The notes under the pieces are model-generated. The model did not search any database, was not told where the DNA came from, and saw nothing but the letters and a program-made list of their open reading frames with translations. A stretch of 64,000 bases of DNA. Source: Lactobacillus psittaci DSM 15354. GTDB lineage: Bacteria; Bacillota; Bacilli; Lactobacillales; Lactobacillaceae. The translations under genes and the position numbers were made by a program. The stretch is taken from NCBI RefSeq assembly GCF_000425905.1, contig NZ_KE384473.1, positions 107,209-171,208 of the forward strand, read 5' to 3'. This document shows, piece after piece, positions 54,441 through 62,665 of this stretch; within the stretch, counting starts at the first letter, position 1; each line of letters begins with the position of its first letter.

Positions 54441-56676
54441 TTTTAAGCCAGGATTTTACTTCCTACTAGGACTAGTTTTGACCACCTTATCTTTTTTGCT
54501 TTATCAGGCTAGTGATATCTATCAAAAAATAATTTTATGGGGACTTTTGCTGTATTTTTTTAGCTTAATCGTTAAGAAATATCAGCCAGCTTGTTTGATT
54601 TTATCTTTAGTAGTTGCGAGTTTTTTGTTTTTGGTAAAAATTGATCAAAAAAGCAATACTTTTACTTTAAATAGCGCAACTACTTTGCAGATTTATCCTG
54701 ATGAGGTGGCGATTAAAGATGACTATTTAACTGGGCTCGCACATGCTACTAGTGGTTCAATTTTAGTTGGAATTAAACCAGATGCCACTTTAAAGCAGGC
54801 AATAAAAGCAGGCAAAAATGTGCTCTTGACTAACTTAACAGGTGAAGTAAGTGAAATTGAAGCACCGACAAATTTTGGCCAGTTTGATTATCGCAAATAC
54901 TATGCTAGTAAAAAGATTTTTCAAAGAGTAAAGTTAAAAACAGCTACTAGTGTGCCAACTTCAATTAGTCTTTGGACTTGGCTACATTATTTACGTTTTA
55001 AGCTGCAGGAATACTTTAATACTTTCCCGCGCTTGCTAGGATTTTTTGCTAGCGAATTAGTTCTGGGAGAAAATAACAATGCTGAAAATCAGGAGGTTTT
55101 AGATAATTATCGCAATTTAGGTGTAATTCATCTTTTGAGTATCTCAGGTTTACATGTTGCAATTTATAGTTTGGTGATTTCAGTCATTTGTTACTGGTTA
55201 AAGTTTACTGAAGAAGAAACTTTTGGTATCTGCTCCTTGATTTTGCTCTTAGGAATCTTTATTTGTGCGGGTCAAGCTGGATTTGTTAGAAGCTGCTTAA
55301 CATACTTTTTAGCGGGTCTTTTAAAACTGATAAATCGAAAATTAACTGCCGCTGATTTACTAGGTTTAACGGTCATCATTCATTTACTTTTCTGGCCACG
55401 ACTATTTTTAAGCATGGGAGCTATTTTATCTTATGTTTTAGTTCTGGGCTTAAAATTTGTACAAGGATTTGGTGAATTTAAGCAGGCGGCTTTACTTAAT
55501 TTCTTGTTAACGCCACTACTATTATTTAGTTTTTACCAGGTTAATCTTTTAACAGTCTTCTTTAACTTTTTGGTGGTACCATATTTTAACTTTATTGTGA
55601 TGCCTCTAGTTTTTATTAATATTTTCTTGTTTAATGCTTTTCCTGTAATTAGCAACTTTTTTGAGCAAATTCTGGAACTGAGTGAAAGCTTAATTGGATA
55701 TTTAGCCTCAAAAAATTGGGGGACTATTACTTTTGGAAAGATTAACTGGTGGCAGACAGTTTTACTCTTAGGGCTAGCAATTTTATTTTTAACTTATTTG
55801 CCTTATCAAAATAAAACATGGTTTAAATTCTTATTGCCAGGACAATTTTTGCTATATCTTATTATATTTATGGGTATTCATTTTCCACTTGCAGGCCAGG
55901 TTACTTTTATTGATGTCGGTCAAGGCGATAGCATTTTGATTACTACACCGATTTTTAGGAAAAGCTATTTAATTGATACTGGCGGAAAATTGAATTTTTC
56001 TAAGCATAAAAGTCGGCCGCAAATTGAACAAATAACTTTGCCATTTTTGCGAGCGCAAGGGATTGACCATCTAGATGGAGTCTTTTTATCGCACCAAGAT
56101 GCCGATCATATTGGCGATTTAGGACCACTTTTAGAAAATATACAAGTTGATAATTTATATTTTGCTAAGGGGTTATTGGCTAATCCTTCATTTCGCAAGA
56201 GAATTAATCATCGCATTAATCATACTAGGCTAGTAGAACTTTTGGCTGGGGATGTAGTTAATGGTGCAATTAAATTTAATGTTGTTTATCCTGATCATCC
56301 TGGACTAGGGAAAAATGAAGATTCACTTTCATTGACTTTTTTAATTCAAAATAAGCGCTGGCTTTTTACTGGAGATTTGGATCAAGCAGGTGAAGAAAGA
56401 ATTTATCAAAAGACGCCTTTTAAGGTTGACTACTTTAAATTAGGCCATCATGGCAGCAAAACTTCATCTTCGCCTAAGTTTTTGCAAGCAATCCAGCCTA
56501 AAATGGTTTTTATTTCTGCTGGTAGAAATAATCGCTTTGGCCATCCTAATCCTGAAACTTTGCGAACTTTGTCGCAACAAAACTTGCCATATCTATCAAC
56601 GCAATCATATGGTAGTATTAGTTATAAGTTTGGCTTTACCAAAGAAAGATTCGAGACCTTTTTAGGAGGAAAATAG
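54409..56676 (+). CDS. comEC: DNA internalisation protein ComEC/Rec2
   Basis: Polytopic membrane channel that imports single-stranded DNA in competent cells. 755 residues: an N-terminal hydrophobic pair and OB-like DUF4131 region, the competence domain with about eight helices (GVIHLLSISGLHVAIYSL near residue 240), and a C-terminal metallo-beta-lactamase domain with FIDVGQGDSILI near 500, SHQDADHIGDL near 560 and KLGHHGSKTSS near 680. No frameshift. Start uncertain: TTG 54409 has GGAG nine bases upstream; TTG 54394 is the alternative. Both lie inside comEA. Confidence 0.9.
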   Translation: MQLLKTSWNSSFKPGFYFLLGLVLTTLSFLLYQASDIYQKIILWGLLLYFFSLIVKKYQPACLILSLVVASFLFLVKIDQKSNTFTLNSATTLQIYPDEVAIKDDYLTGLAHATSGSILVGIKPDATLKQAIKAGKNVLLTNLTGEVSEIEAPTNFGQFDYRKYYASKKIFQRVKLKTATSVPTSISLWTWLHYLRFKLQEYFNTFPRLLGFFASELVLGENNNAENQEVLDNYRNLGVIHLLSISGLHVAIYSLVISVICYWLKFTEEETFGICSLILLLGIFICAGQAGFVRSCLTYFLAGLLKLINRKLTAADLLGLTVIIHLLFWPRLFLSMGAILSYVLVLGLKFVQGFGEFKQAALLNFLLTPLLLFSFYQVNLLTVFFNFLVVPYFNFIVMPLVFINIFLFNAFPVISNFFEQILELSESLIGYLASKNWGTITFGKINWWQTVLLLGLAILFLTYLPYQNKTWFKFLLPGQFLLYLIIFMGIHFPLAGQVTFIDVGQGDSILITTPIFRKSYLIDTGGKLNFSKHKSRPQIEQITLPFLRAQGIDHLDGVFLSHQDADHIGDLGPLLENIQVDNLYFAKGLLANPSFRKRINHRINHTRLVELLAGDVVNGAIKFNVVYPDHPGLGKNEDSLSLTFLIQNKRWLFTGDLDQAGEERIYQKTPFKVDYFKLGHHGSKTSSSPKFLQAIQPKMVFISAGRNNRFGHPNPETLRTLSQQNLPYLSTQSYGSISYKFGFTKERFETFLGGK

Positions 56677-57656
56677 TGTTATTATCGCTTTTTAAAAATT
56701 CAAATCAAGCCAAGAAAAATCTTTTAATTACAGGTGAAGATGCTTTTTTGAATGATTATTTAGTCAGAGATTATGTTAAAAATCCTGCCTTAGATCAACT
56801 AGAAAAGCGGACAGTTGATTGCGAGAGTGAAGGAATTGGTGAATTAATTGCTGATTTAACTGAAGCTAGTTTATTTGCAAGTGAAAAGCTACTGATAGTT
56901 AAAAATCCTATTTTTTTAACTGGGAAAGTACAAAAAAAAGACGAAAAGAATTTAAAGCAACTTGAAAAGATTTTTGAAAAAATTGACCAAAGTGATGATC
57001 AATTAGTCATTATTTGTAATGGTAAGATTGATAAACGCCGAAAAATTAGTAAAATTTGCCAAAAGAATTTCAATTTAGTTGATGTTAGTTTTAAACCTTA
57101 TGAAGTAAGTGGAATATTAAAGGCAATTATCAAGACAGAAAATTACCAAATTTCTCAAAGTGCTTTACAACTTCTACTTGAGCGTAGCGACCAAGTAATG
57201 GAGGCAGCACTGTCAAACTACTTAAAGCTTAAAAATATTGCAACAGATCAAAAAATCACTACTGAGATGATTAATGCTAATATTGATTTATCATTAGCAC
57301 AAAATATTTTTGAGATTTTAACAAAAGCCTTAAGTCACAACTATCAAGAAGCAATTTTACGGTTAGAAGATCAACTAAGAGAAGGGCAAAGCCCAATTAG
57401 AATTTTAGCTGTTTTTGAATCTCAACTTGAAGTCTTACTTGCAGCTAAGATTTTATTAGCTCGGTCAAGAAGTGAAATGGATGTTGGTAAAGAACTTGGT
57501 ATTCATCCATATCGTGTTAAATTAGCAGGTCAGACCCGGATTTCAATCAAGAGCTTAGAAAAGATGCTACTTGCGGCAATTAAGCTTGATTATGGTTACA
57601 AGAATGGAACATATCAAGGACCTGAATTTTTGAAAATGTTTTTATTAGCTGTTTAG
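56676..57656 (+). CDS. holA: DNA polymerase III delta subunit HolA
   Basis: Clamp-loader subunit that opens the beta clamp. 326 residues with the N-terminal domain (LITGEDAFLNDYLVRDYV near residue 16, LTEASLFASEKLLIVKNP near 62), AAA+ lid and C-terminal collar domain (AQNIFEILTKALSHNYQEAI near 210, EGQSPIRILAVFESQLEVLL). The GTG start overlaps the comEC stop by one base and follows AGGAGGA. holA after comEC and before rpsT is the usual Firmicute order. Ends at a bidirectional terminator. Confidence 0.93.
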   Translation: MLLSLFKNSNQAKKNLLITGEDAFLNDYLVRDYVKNPALDQLEKRTVDCESEGIGELIADLTEASLFASEKLLIVKNPIFLTGKVQKKDEKNLKQLEKIFEKIDQSDDQLVIICNGKIDKRRKISKICQKNFNLVDVSFKPYEVSGILKAIIKTENYQISQSALQLLLERSDQVMEAALSNYLKLKNIATDQKITTEMINANIDLSLAQNIFEILTKALSHNYQEAILRLEDQLREGQSPIRILAVFESQLEVLLAAKILLARSRSEMDVGKELGIHPYRVKLAGQTRISIKSLEKMLLAAIKLDYGYKNGTYQGPEFLKMFLLAV

Positions 57657-57663
57657 ACAACAA

Positions 57664-57697
57664 AAAAAGGACTAGGAATTAAATCCTAGTCCTTTTT
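57664..57697. terminator. Bidirectional terminator between holA and rpsT
   Basis: A perfect 14-bp stem (57664-57677 with 57684-57697), A-rich on one side and T-rich on the other, between two convergent genes. Confidence 0.9.
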
Positions 57698-57707
57698 GAA
57701 TTGCTAA

Positions 57708-57959
57708 TTATTTAGCAAGCTTAGCTAAACGGCTCTTATCACGGTTAGCCTTGTTCTTGTGGATTAAGCCTTTAGATGCGGCCTTGTCCAAAGCACGAGC
57801 TGCTGCCTTGTGCAATTCAGATGCATTTTCAGCACCAGCTGCTTGAGCAACCTTGAACTTCTTAACAGCAGTTCTTAATTCGCTTAATTGAGCAGCACGA
57901 CGCTTGTTAGCATTAGCTTGAGTCTTTACACGCTTGATAGCTGATTTAATTTGTGGCAT
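57708..57959 (-). CDS. rpsT: 30S ribosomal protein S20
   Basis: 83-residue basic helical protein [16 protein letters not shown]..., with the usual Ala/Lys-rich helices ([26 protein letters not shown] near the end), binding the 5' domain of 16S rRNA. The start is the ATG at 57959 with GGAGGTG upstream on the minus strand; the longer frame to 57992 runs through that site. A near-consensus promoter lies at 58029-58001. Divergent from rpsO. Confidence 0.96.
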   Translation of the reverse strand: MPQIKSAIKRVKTQANANKRRAAQLSELRTAVKKFKVAQAAGAENASELHKAAARALDKAASKGLIHKNKANRDKSRLAKLAK

Positions 57960-58000
57960 GAAATTCACCTCCAATAATTTATTTAAAATCACATAAGTTG

Positions 58001-58029
58001 ATTATACTTAAGAAAATCTCTACTTGCAA
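58001..58029 (-). promoter_or_regulatory. Promoter of rpsT
   Basis: Minus strand: -35 TTGCAA (58029-58024), 17-base spacer, -10 TATAAT (58006-58001). Confidence 0.82.
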
Positions 58030-58041
58030 GATAAATTATGC

Positions 58042-58070
58042 TTGCTTTTTGAAAAAAATCTCTGTATTAT
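58042..58070 (+). promoter_or_regulatory. Promoter of rpsO
   Basis: TTGCTT (58042-58047), 17-base spacer, TATTAT (58065-58070). Its -35 lies 12 bases from the -35 of the divergent rpsT promoter. Confidence 0.65.
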
Positions 58071-58085
58071 TAATTCTGTTGTGAA

Positions 58086-58133
58086 CCATTAACGCTGTTT
58101 GCTCGATTCACCAACGGCTTACGTTGTTAATGG
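58086..58133 (+). promoter_or_regulatory. Structured leader of rpsO (probable S15 autoregulatory element)
   Basis: Outer stem CCATTAAC/GTTAATGG (58086-58093 with 58126-58133) directly stacked on an inner stem GCTGTT/AACGGC (58094-58099 with 58113-58118), with a seven-base one-sided bulge (58119-58125). It ends 17 bases before the ribosome site. S15 commonly represses its own mRNA through such structures in Firmicutes; which class this is I cannot tell. Confidence 0.65.
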
Positions 58134-58166
58134 CAATTATATTTTTTATGAAAGGTGTTTATATTT

Positions 58167-58436
58167 ATGTCAATTTCAAAAGCAAGAAAGAACGAATTAA
58201 TTAAGGAATACGCAACTCACGAAGGTGATACTGGTTCTGTTGAAGTACAAGTTGCTGTTTTAACTGAAGATATCAACAACTTGAACGCTCACTTGAAAGC
58301 TCACAAGCAAGACCACCACTCATACGTTGGTTTGCTTAAGAAGATTGGTCACCGTCGTAACTTACTTCGTTACTTATCAGAAAATGATATTGAACGTTAC
58401 CGTGCTTTAATCAAGAAGTTAGGTTTACGTCGTTAA
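58167..58436 (+). CDS. rpsO: 30S ribosomal protein S15
   Basis: 89 residues, [19 protein letters not shown]..., with the S15 signature [28 protein letters not shown]. Primary 16S rRNA-binding protein of the central domain. The start is ATG 58167, with AAAGGTG at 58151-58157; an in-frame GTG at 58155 is part of that site. Own promoter, structured leader and terminator, so a single-gene unit. Confidence 0.97.
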   Translation: MSISKARKNELIKEYATHEGDTGSVEVQVAVLTEDINNLNAHLKAHKQDHHSYVGLLKKIGHRRNLLRYLSENDIERYRALIKKLGLRR

Positions 58437-58444
58437 TTTTCAAG

Positions 58445-58472
58445 AAGGTCAGCATCAGCTGGCTTTTTTTTT
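58445..58472 (+). terminator. Terminator after rpsO
   Basis: A 9-bp stem AAGGTCAGC/GCTGGCTTT (58445-58453 with 58458-58466, two G-T pairs) followed by Ts. Confidence 0.82.
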
Positions 58473-58474
58473 GC

Positions 58475-58502
58475 TGTCAAAAGCTCTTATCTATGCTAAA
58501 AT
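58475..58502 (+). promoter_or_regulatory. Promoter of the RNase J2 gene
   Basis: Extended -10 TGC-TAAAAT (58497-58502) with a weak -35 TGTCAA (58475-58480) 16 bases upstream, 75 bases before the start. Confidence 0.55.
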
Positions 58503-58576
58503 TAAAAAAGATTAGCTCGTTTTGATCATCTGATCCATAAATAATCATAAATAAAACAATAAGAGAAGGAAAAATA

Positions 58577-60301
58577 ATGGCAGAAAATACAATTAAAGTA
58601 ATGATTGTCAGCGGTGTTCGTGAACAAGGTAAGGACATGTTCGCTGTTCAAGTTAATGATGAGATTTTTGTGCTGGATGCAGGTTTGAAGTATCCAGATA
58701 GTTCTTTGTTTGGGATTGATGTAGTTATCCCAGATATGGATTTCTTTGCAAAATATAGTGATAAAATTGCTGGTATCTTTTTGACACATGGTCATGCAGA
58801 TTCAATTGGTGCTTTACCTTATATTTTGAGAAATTACGATATCAATGTTTTTGGATCTGAATTAACAATCGCGTTAGCTAAGTTGACTGTTCAAAGAGAA
58901 AACAGACGCTTTAAGAAGAATCTCTTTCATGTGATTGATGCAGAAAGTGAAATTGATTTTAAGAATGCAACAGTTTCATTTTTCCATACAACCCATTCAA
59001 TTCCAGATTCATTGGGGATTGTTGTTCATACTGGTGCTGGGAATATTGTTTATACAGGGGACTTTAAATTCGATCCTTCAGCAGCTAAGCATTACCGGAC
59101 TGATATGGACCGCTTAGCACAAATTGCTACCCAAGGAGTATTAGCTTTATTAAGTGATTCATCAAATGCTGAAGCTGATTTCCCTAATGCATCTGAAAAA
59201 GATATTGCTCGTTATGTGCAAGAAGTCTTTGCTAATGCTGCAGGACGGATTATCGTTGCTGCTAAAGCATCTAATTTTACACGTTTGCAACAAGTATTTG
59301 ATGCAGCTAAAAAGACTAACCGTAAAGTTTTATTGACCGGTCGAGGCGTTGGTAAAATCGTCAGAACTGCATTAGATTTAGGCTATTTAACTGCTGATAA
59401 GCAATTATTTATTGATTCAAAAGAACTTAAGAAGTATGAAGATAAACAATTGGTAGTACTTGAAACAGGTAGAATGGGTGAGCCATTACAATCCCTTCAA
59501 AAGATGGCTAATAATCGTCACCGAATGATTTCAATTCACGATGGAGATTTGGTCTTTATCGCTACTACTCCTTCACATGCAGTTGAAACAATGGTAGCTC
59601 AAACAAGTGATATGGTTTACCGTGCGGGTGGTACTGTTGAACAATTAGCTTATGCTAAGCATACTTCAGGTCATGCAACTGGTAGAGACTTACAATTATT
59701 AATTGCTACTTTGAAGCCTAAGTTCTTAATCCCAGTTATTGGTGAATATCGTTTGCTTGAAGTTCATCGTGACCTTGCAATTAATGCAGGGATGAATCCA
59801 AAAGATATCTATATCACTAAAAATGGTGATTGCTTGAACCTTGAAAAGGGACGTTTTTACTTAACAGATCCAGTTCCTGGTGAAGATACGATGATTGATG
59901 GTAGCGGTGTTGGGGATGTTGGAAACATTGTTTTACGTGACCGTGAAATTTTATCAGATGATGGTATTTTTATTGCTGTTGCGACAATTGACCGTAAGAA
60001 GAAAAAAATCATTGCAACTCCAAAAGTTTCAAGCCGTGGCTTTGTTTACATTAAGGCTAACCGCGAGTTAATGAATGAAACCCGTAAGGTGATTGAAGAG
60101 GCGATTAAAACTAACTTTGAACATAAGAAGTTTGATTGGACTGAATTGAAGAATGATGTTCGTTCAAGCGTTGAAAAGTTCTTATATAAGCAAACAAATC
60201 GCCGTCCAGTGGTTTTACCAGTAATTATGGAAGTTAACCAAAATCGTCATCGCGCAATGAACAAGAAAAAAGAAAATCAAAAAAATAAAAAGGCAGAATA
60301 A
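58577..60301 (+). CDS. rnjB: Ribonuclease J2 (degenerate active site)
   Basis: 574-residue metallo-beta-lactamase/beta-CASP protein, paralog of the enzyme at 45321. The metal motif reads HGHADS (His71, His73, Asp75, Ser76) instead of HGHEDH, so one zinc-binding histidine is lost; HTTHSIPDS and YTGDFKFD are kept, and the last motif is HTSGHATGRDLQLL. J2 of Firmicutes forms a complex with J1 and is a weak nuclease, consistent with this. The C-terminal end is very basic (NKKKENQKNKKAE). Own promoter; the TPR gene overlaps the stop by one base. Confidence 0.92.
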   Translation: MAENTIKVMIVSGVREQGKDMFAVQVNDEIFVLDAGLKYPDSSLFGIDVVIPDMDFFAKYSDKIAGIFLTHGHADSIGALPYILRNYDINVFGSELTIALAKLTVQRENRRFKKNLFHVIDAESEIDFKNATVSFFHTTHSIPDSLGIVVHTGAGNIVYTGDFKFDPSAAKHYRTDMDRLAQIATQGVLALLSDSSNAEADFPNASEKDIARYVQEVFANAAGRIIVAAKASNFTRLQQVFDAAKKTNRKVLLTGRGVGKIVRTALDLGYLTADKQLFIDSKELKKYEDKQLVVLETGRMGEPLQSLQKMANNRHRMISIHDGDLVFIATTPSHAVETMVAQTSDMVYRAGGTVEQLAYAKHTSGHATGRDLQLLIATLKPKFLIPVIGEYRLLEVHRDLAINAGMNPKDIYITKNGDCLNLEKGRFYLTDPVPGEDTMIDGSGVGDVGNIVLRDREILSDDGIFIAVATIDRKKKKIIATPKVSSRGFVYIKANRELMNETRKVIEEAIKTNFEHKKFDWTELKNDVRSSVEKFLYKQTNRRPVVLPVIMEVNQNRHRAMNKKKENQKNKKAE

Positions 60302-61131
60302 TGAATCATAGTCAGCAAAATTTACTTGAATTAGCTCAAGCAGCTGAAAATCGTCATGATTTAGATGTGGCGATTGAAAAGTTAGAAGAGGCACTTGATT
60401 ATGGTTATAGTCAAAAAATAGTTCTAGAGCTAGTTAGAGTTTTTTTGAAGACTAAGAAAGAAGATCGGGCATATGCTTTAATTAAAGAAGAGCCTGATCT
60501 TTTTTCACAAACAGATGTCTTCAATTTATATTTAAAAACATTACAAGCAAATAATTTTTATATTGAGCGCCTGCAGCTGGAGCATTTATTGGGACAAGAA
60601 TTATCGGTTGAAATTAAAGCTGTTACTCAGACTGAGCAAGAAGAGATTATGCGCTCATTTAAGGTTAATAAATATTTGACCAGTCGAGATTATCAACAGC
60701 TGCTAAAACTAAATCGAGAAAACTTTATAGCATTTAGTCAAAGTCTGTTGATTAATCCAGCACAAAATTTTGCTTTAAGACTAGTTTTATGTGAAGACTT
60801 AATCAAATTAGGGCTTACCCAGAAAATTCAAGTTTATGTTTTAGGACAATTAGAAGATTTTATTCCAGCGCAAACAGCCTTACTTGAAAAAAACACAATC
60901 TATCAAGAAGTGATTGCAGGCATTGGAGACCGAATGAGAAAATCACCAGCAAATTTATCTCAAATATTGAGTGAAGCAAACTTGATTATCGGTTCACTTT
61001 ATCCTAAGATAGACAAGTATCTAGATGAACCAGATTCCTTTAGTAGCGATATAGTGGGATTCATATTTGCAAAGAATGGTGGAATACACCAAGAACTACT
61101 AGAGAAAATATATCGAAATATTCTTAAGTAA
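60301..61131 (+). CDS. TPR-like helical repeat protein downstream of RNase J2
   Basis: 276 residues, all helical, with a TPR-like pair at the N-terminus (NLLELAQAAENRHDLDVAIEKLEEALDYG, shown here only in part by its pattern of Ala/Leu/Tyr positions) and weaker repeats beyond. The C-terminal half (about 130-276) shows no motif I know. It is translationally coupled to rnjB, so it may act with RNase J2, but no function is established. No membrane segment. The tuf promoter begins 19 bases after the stop. Confidence 0.78.
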   Translation: MNHSQQNLLELAQAAENRHDLDVAIEKLEEALDYGYSQKIVLELVRVFLKTKKEDRAYALIKEEPDLFSQTDVFNLYLKTLQANNFYIERLQLEHLLGQELSVEIKAVTQTEQEEIMRSFKVNKYLTSRDYQQLLKLNRENFIAFSQSLLINPAQNFALRLVLCEDLIKLGLTQKIQVYVLGQLEDFIPAQTALLEKNTIYQEVIAGIGDRMRKSPANLSQILSEANLIIGSLYPKIDKYLDEPDSFSSDIVGFIFAKNGGIHQELLEKIYRNILK

Positions 61132-61149
61132 ACTTTTTTAGCAAAATGG

Positions 61150-61177
61150 TTTACTTTTTCTGGTAATCTAGTATAAT
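61150..61177 (+). promoter_or_regulatory. tuf promoter
   Basis: TTTACT (61150-61155), 16-base spacer, TATAAT (61172-61177). A perfect -10, as expected for a highly expressed gene. Confidence 0.78.
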
Positions 61178-61190
61178 CATAAAAGGATAT

Positions 61191-61273
61191 TTTCATAAGC
61201 AAGTTACTAGAACATTGCTCATGAAAGTAGTACAATATTCAACAGAGAATTATCCGTTAACTTATCTCAACGG
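61191..61273 (+). promoter_or_regulatory. Structured 5' leader of tuf
   Basis: Two hairpins lie in the roughly 120-base leader: TTTCAT..GCAA with TTGC..ATGAAA (61191-61202 with 61215-61226, a two-by-two internal loop) and CCGTT/AACGG (61254-61258 with 61269-61273). Neither has a T tract. No known riboswitch class is recognised; mRNA stability is one possible role. Confidence 0.4.
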
Positions 61274-61305
61274 ACTTCTTGCAAATTTACAGGAGGGTCA
61301 TTTTA

Positions 61306-62496
61306 ATGGCAGAAAAAGAACATTACGAAAGAACCAAGCCGCACGTTAACATTGGTACTATCGGACACGTTGACCACGGTAAGACCACTTTAACTGCAGC
61401 TATTACTACTGTATTGGCAAAGCAAGGCTTAGCACAAGCTTCAGATTACTCACAAATCGATGCTGCGCCAGAAGAAAAAGAACGTGGTATTACTATTAAC
61501 ACCGCCCACGTTGAATACGAAACTGAAAACCGTCACTACGCACACATGGATGCCCCAGGCCACGCCGACTACATCAAGAACATGATTACCGGTGCTGCAC
61601 AAATGGATGGTGCTATCTTAGTTGTTGCCGCAACTGATGGTCCTATGCCACAAACTCGTGAACACATCTTACTTGCTCGTCAAGTTGGTGTTGAATACAT
61701 CGTTGTATTCTTAAACAAGTGTGACTTAGTTGACGATCCAGAATTGATCGACTTAGTTGAAATGGAAGTACGTGACTTGTTATCAGAATACGATTACCCT
61801 GGTGACGATGTACCAGTTATCCGTGGTTCAGCTTTGAAGGCTTTACAAGGTGACCCAGAACAAGAAAAGGTTATCTTGGAACTTATGAAGACTGTTGACG
61901 AATACATCCCAACTCCAGAACGTCAAACTGACAAGCCATTCTTAATGCCAGTTGAAGACGTATTCACTATCACTGGTCGTGGTACTGTTGCTTCTGGTCG
62001 TATCGACCGTGGTCAAGTTAAGGTCGGCGATGAAGTTGAAATCGTTGGTTTAACTGATGACGTTAAGAAGTCAGTTGTTACTGGTTTGGAAATGTTCCAC
62101 AAGACTTTGGACTTAGGTGAAGCCGGCGACAACGTTGGTGTATTGCTTCGTGGTGTAGACCGTGATGAAGTTGTTCGTGGTCAAGTTTTAGCTCAACCAG
62201 GTTCAATCCAAACCCACAAGAAGTTTAAGGGCCAAGTTTATGTCTTGAAGAAAGAAGAAGGTGGACGTCACACCCCATTCTTCTCAGACTACCGTCCTCA
62301 ATTCTACTTCCACACTACTGACGTAACTGGTGCTATTGAATTACCAGAAGGTACTGAAATGGTTATGCCTGGTGACAACACTGAATTTACTGTTGAATTA
62401 ATCAAGCCAGTTGCCGTAGAAAAGGGTACTAAGTTCACTATTCGTGAAGGTGGACGTACTGTTGGTGCCGGCCAAGTTACTGATATTCTTGACTAA
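61306..62496 (+). CDS. tuf: Elongation factor Tu
   Basis: GTPase that brings aminoacyl-tRNA to the ribosome. 396 residues: G1 [14 protein letters not shown] near residue 18, G2 region [16 protein letters not shown]3 [12 protein letters not shown] near 81, G4 NKCDLVDD near 136, then beta-barrel domains 2 and 3. Start ATG 61306 with AGGAGGG at 61291-61297; the frame before it is non-coding leader. Here tuf is a single-gene unit, not in a str operon. Codon use is strongly biased (GGT, CGT, GAA), a mark of high expression. Confidence 0.98.
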   Translation: MAEKEHYERTKPHVNIGTIGHVDHGKTTLTAAITTVLAKQGLAQASDYSQIDAAPEEKERGITINTAHVEYETENRHYAHMDAPGHADYIKNMITGAAQMDGAILVVAATDGPMPQTREHILLARQVGVEYIVVFLNKCDLVDDPELIDLVEMEVRDLLSEYDYPGDDVPVIRGSALKALQGDPEQEKVILELMKTVDEYIPTPERQTDKPFLMPVEDVFTITGRGTVASGRIDRGQVKVGDEVEIVGLTDDVKKSVVTGLEMFHKTLDLGEAGDNVGVLLRGVDRDEVVRGQVLAQPGSIQTHKKFKGQVYVLKKEEGGRHTPFFSDYRPQFYFHTTDVTGAIELPEGTEMVMPGDNTEFTVELIKPVAVEKGTKFTIREGGRTVGAGQVTDILD

Positions 62497-62506
62497 TCCA
62501 ACTCTT

Positions 62507-62544
62507 AAAAAGATGCACTTGCGATGCGAGCGCATCTTTTTTTT
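62507..62544 (+). terminator. Terminator after tuf
   Basis: A stem AAAAAGATGC-A-CT with AG-C-GCATCTTTTT (62507-62519 with about 62529-62541, one mismatch) and a T run of eight. Confidence 0.82.
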
Positions 62545-62584
62545 ATACATTTTTATATAAAATTAGAGAAAATGTCAGTAAAAT

Positions 62585-62613
62585 TTGAGTTTTGATGCTA
62601 TTTAAGGTAAGAT
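62585..62613 (+). promoter_or_regulatory. Possible promoter of tig
   Basis: TTGAGT (62585-62590), 17-base spacer, TAAGAT (62608-62613), about 53 bases before the start. GATAAT at 62611 is an alternative -10. Both are imperfect. Confidence 0.35.
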
Positions 62614-62665
62614 AATTGAGTGTGCAATAGCAAGCCCAAATTTGACATCGGAGGTATTGAATTAA

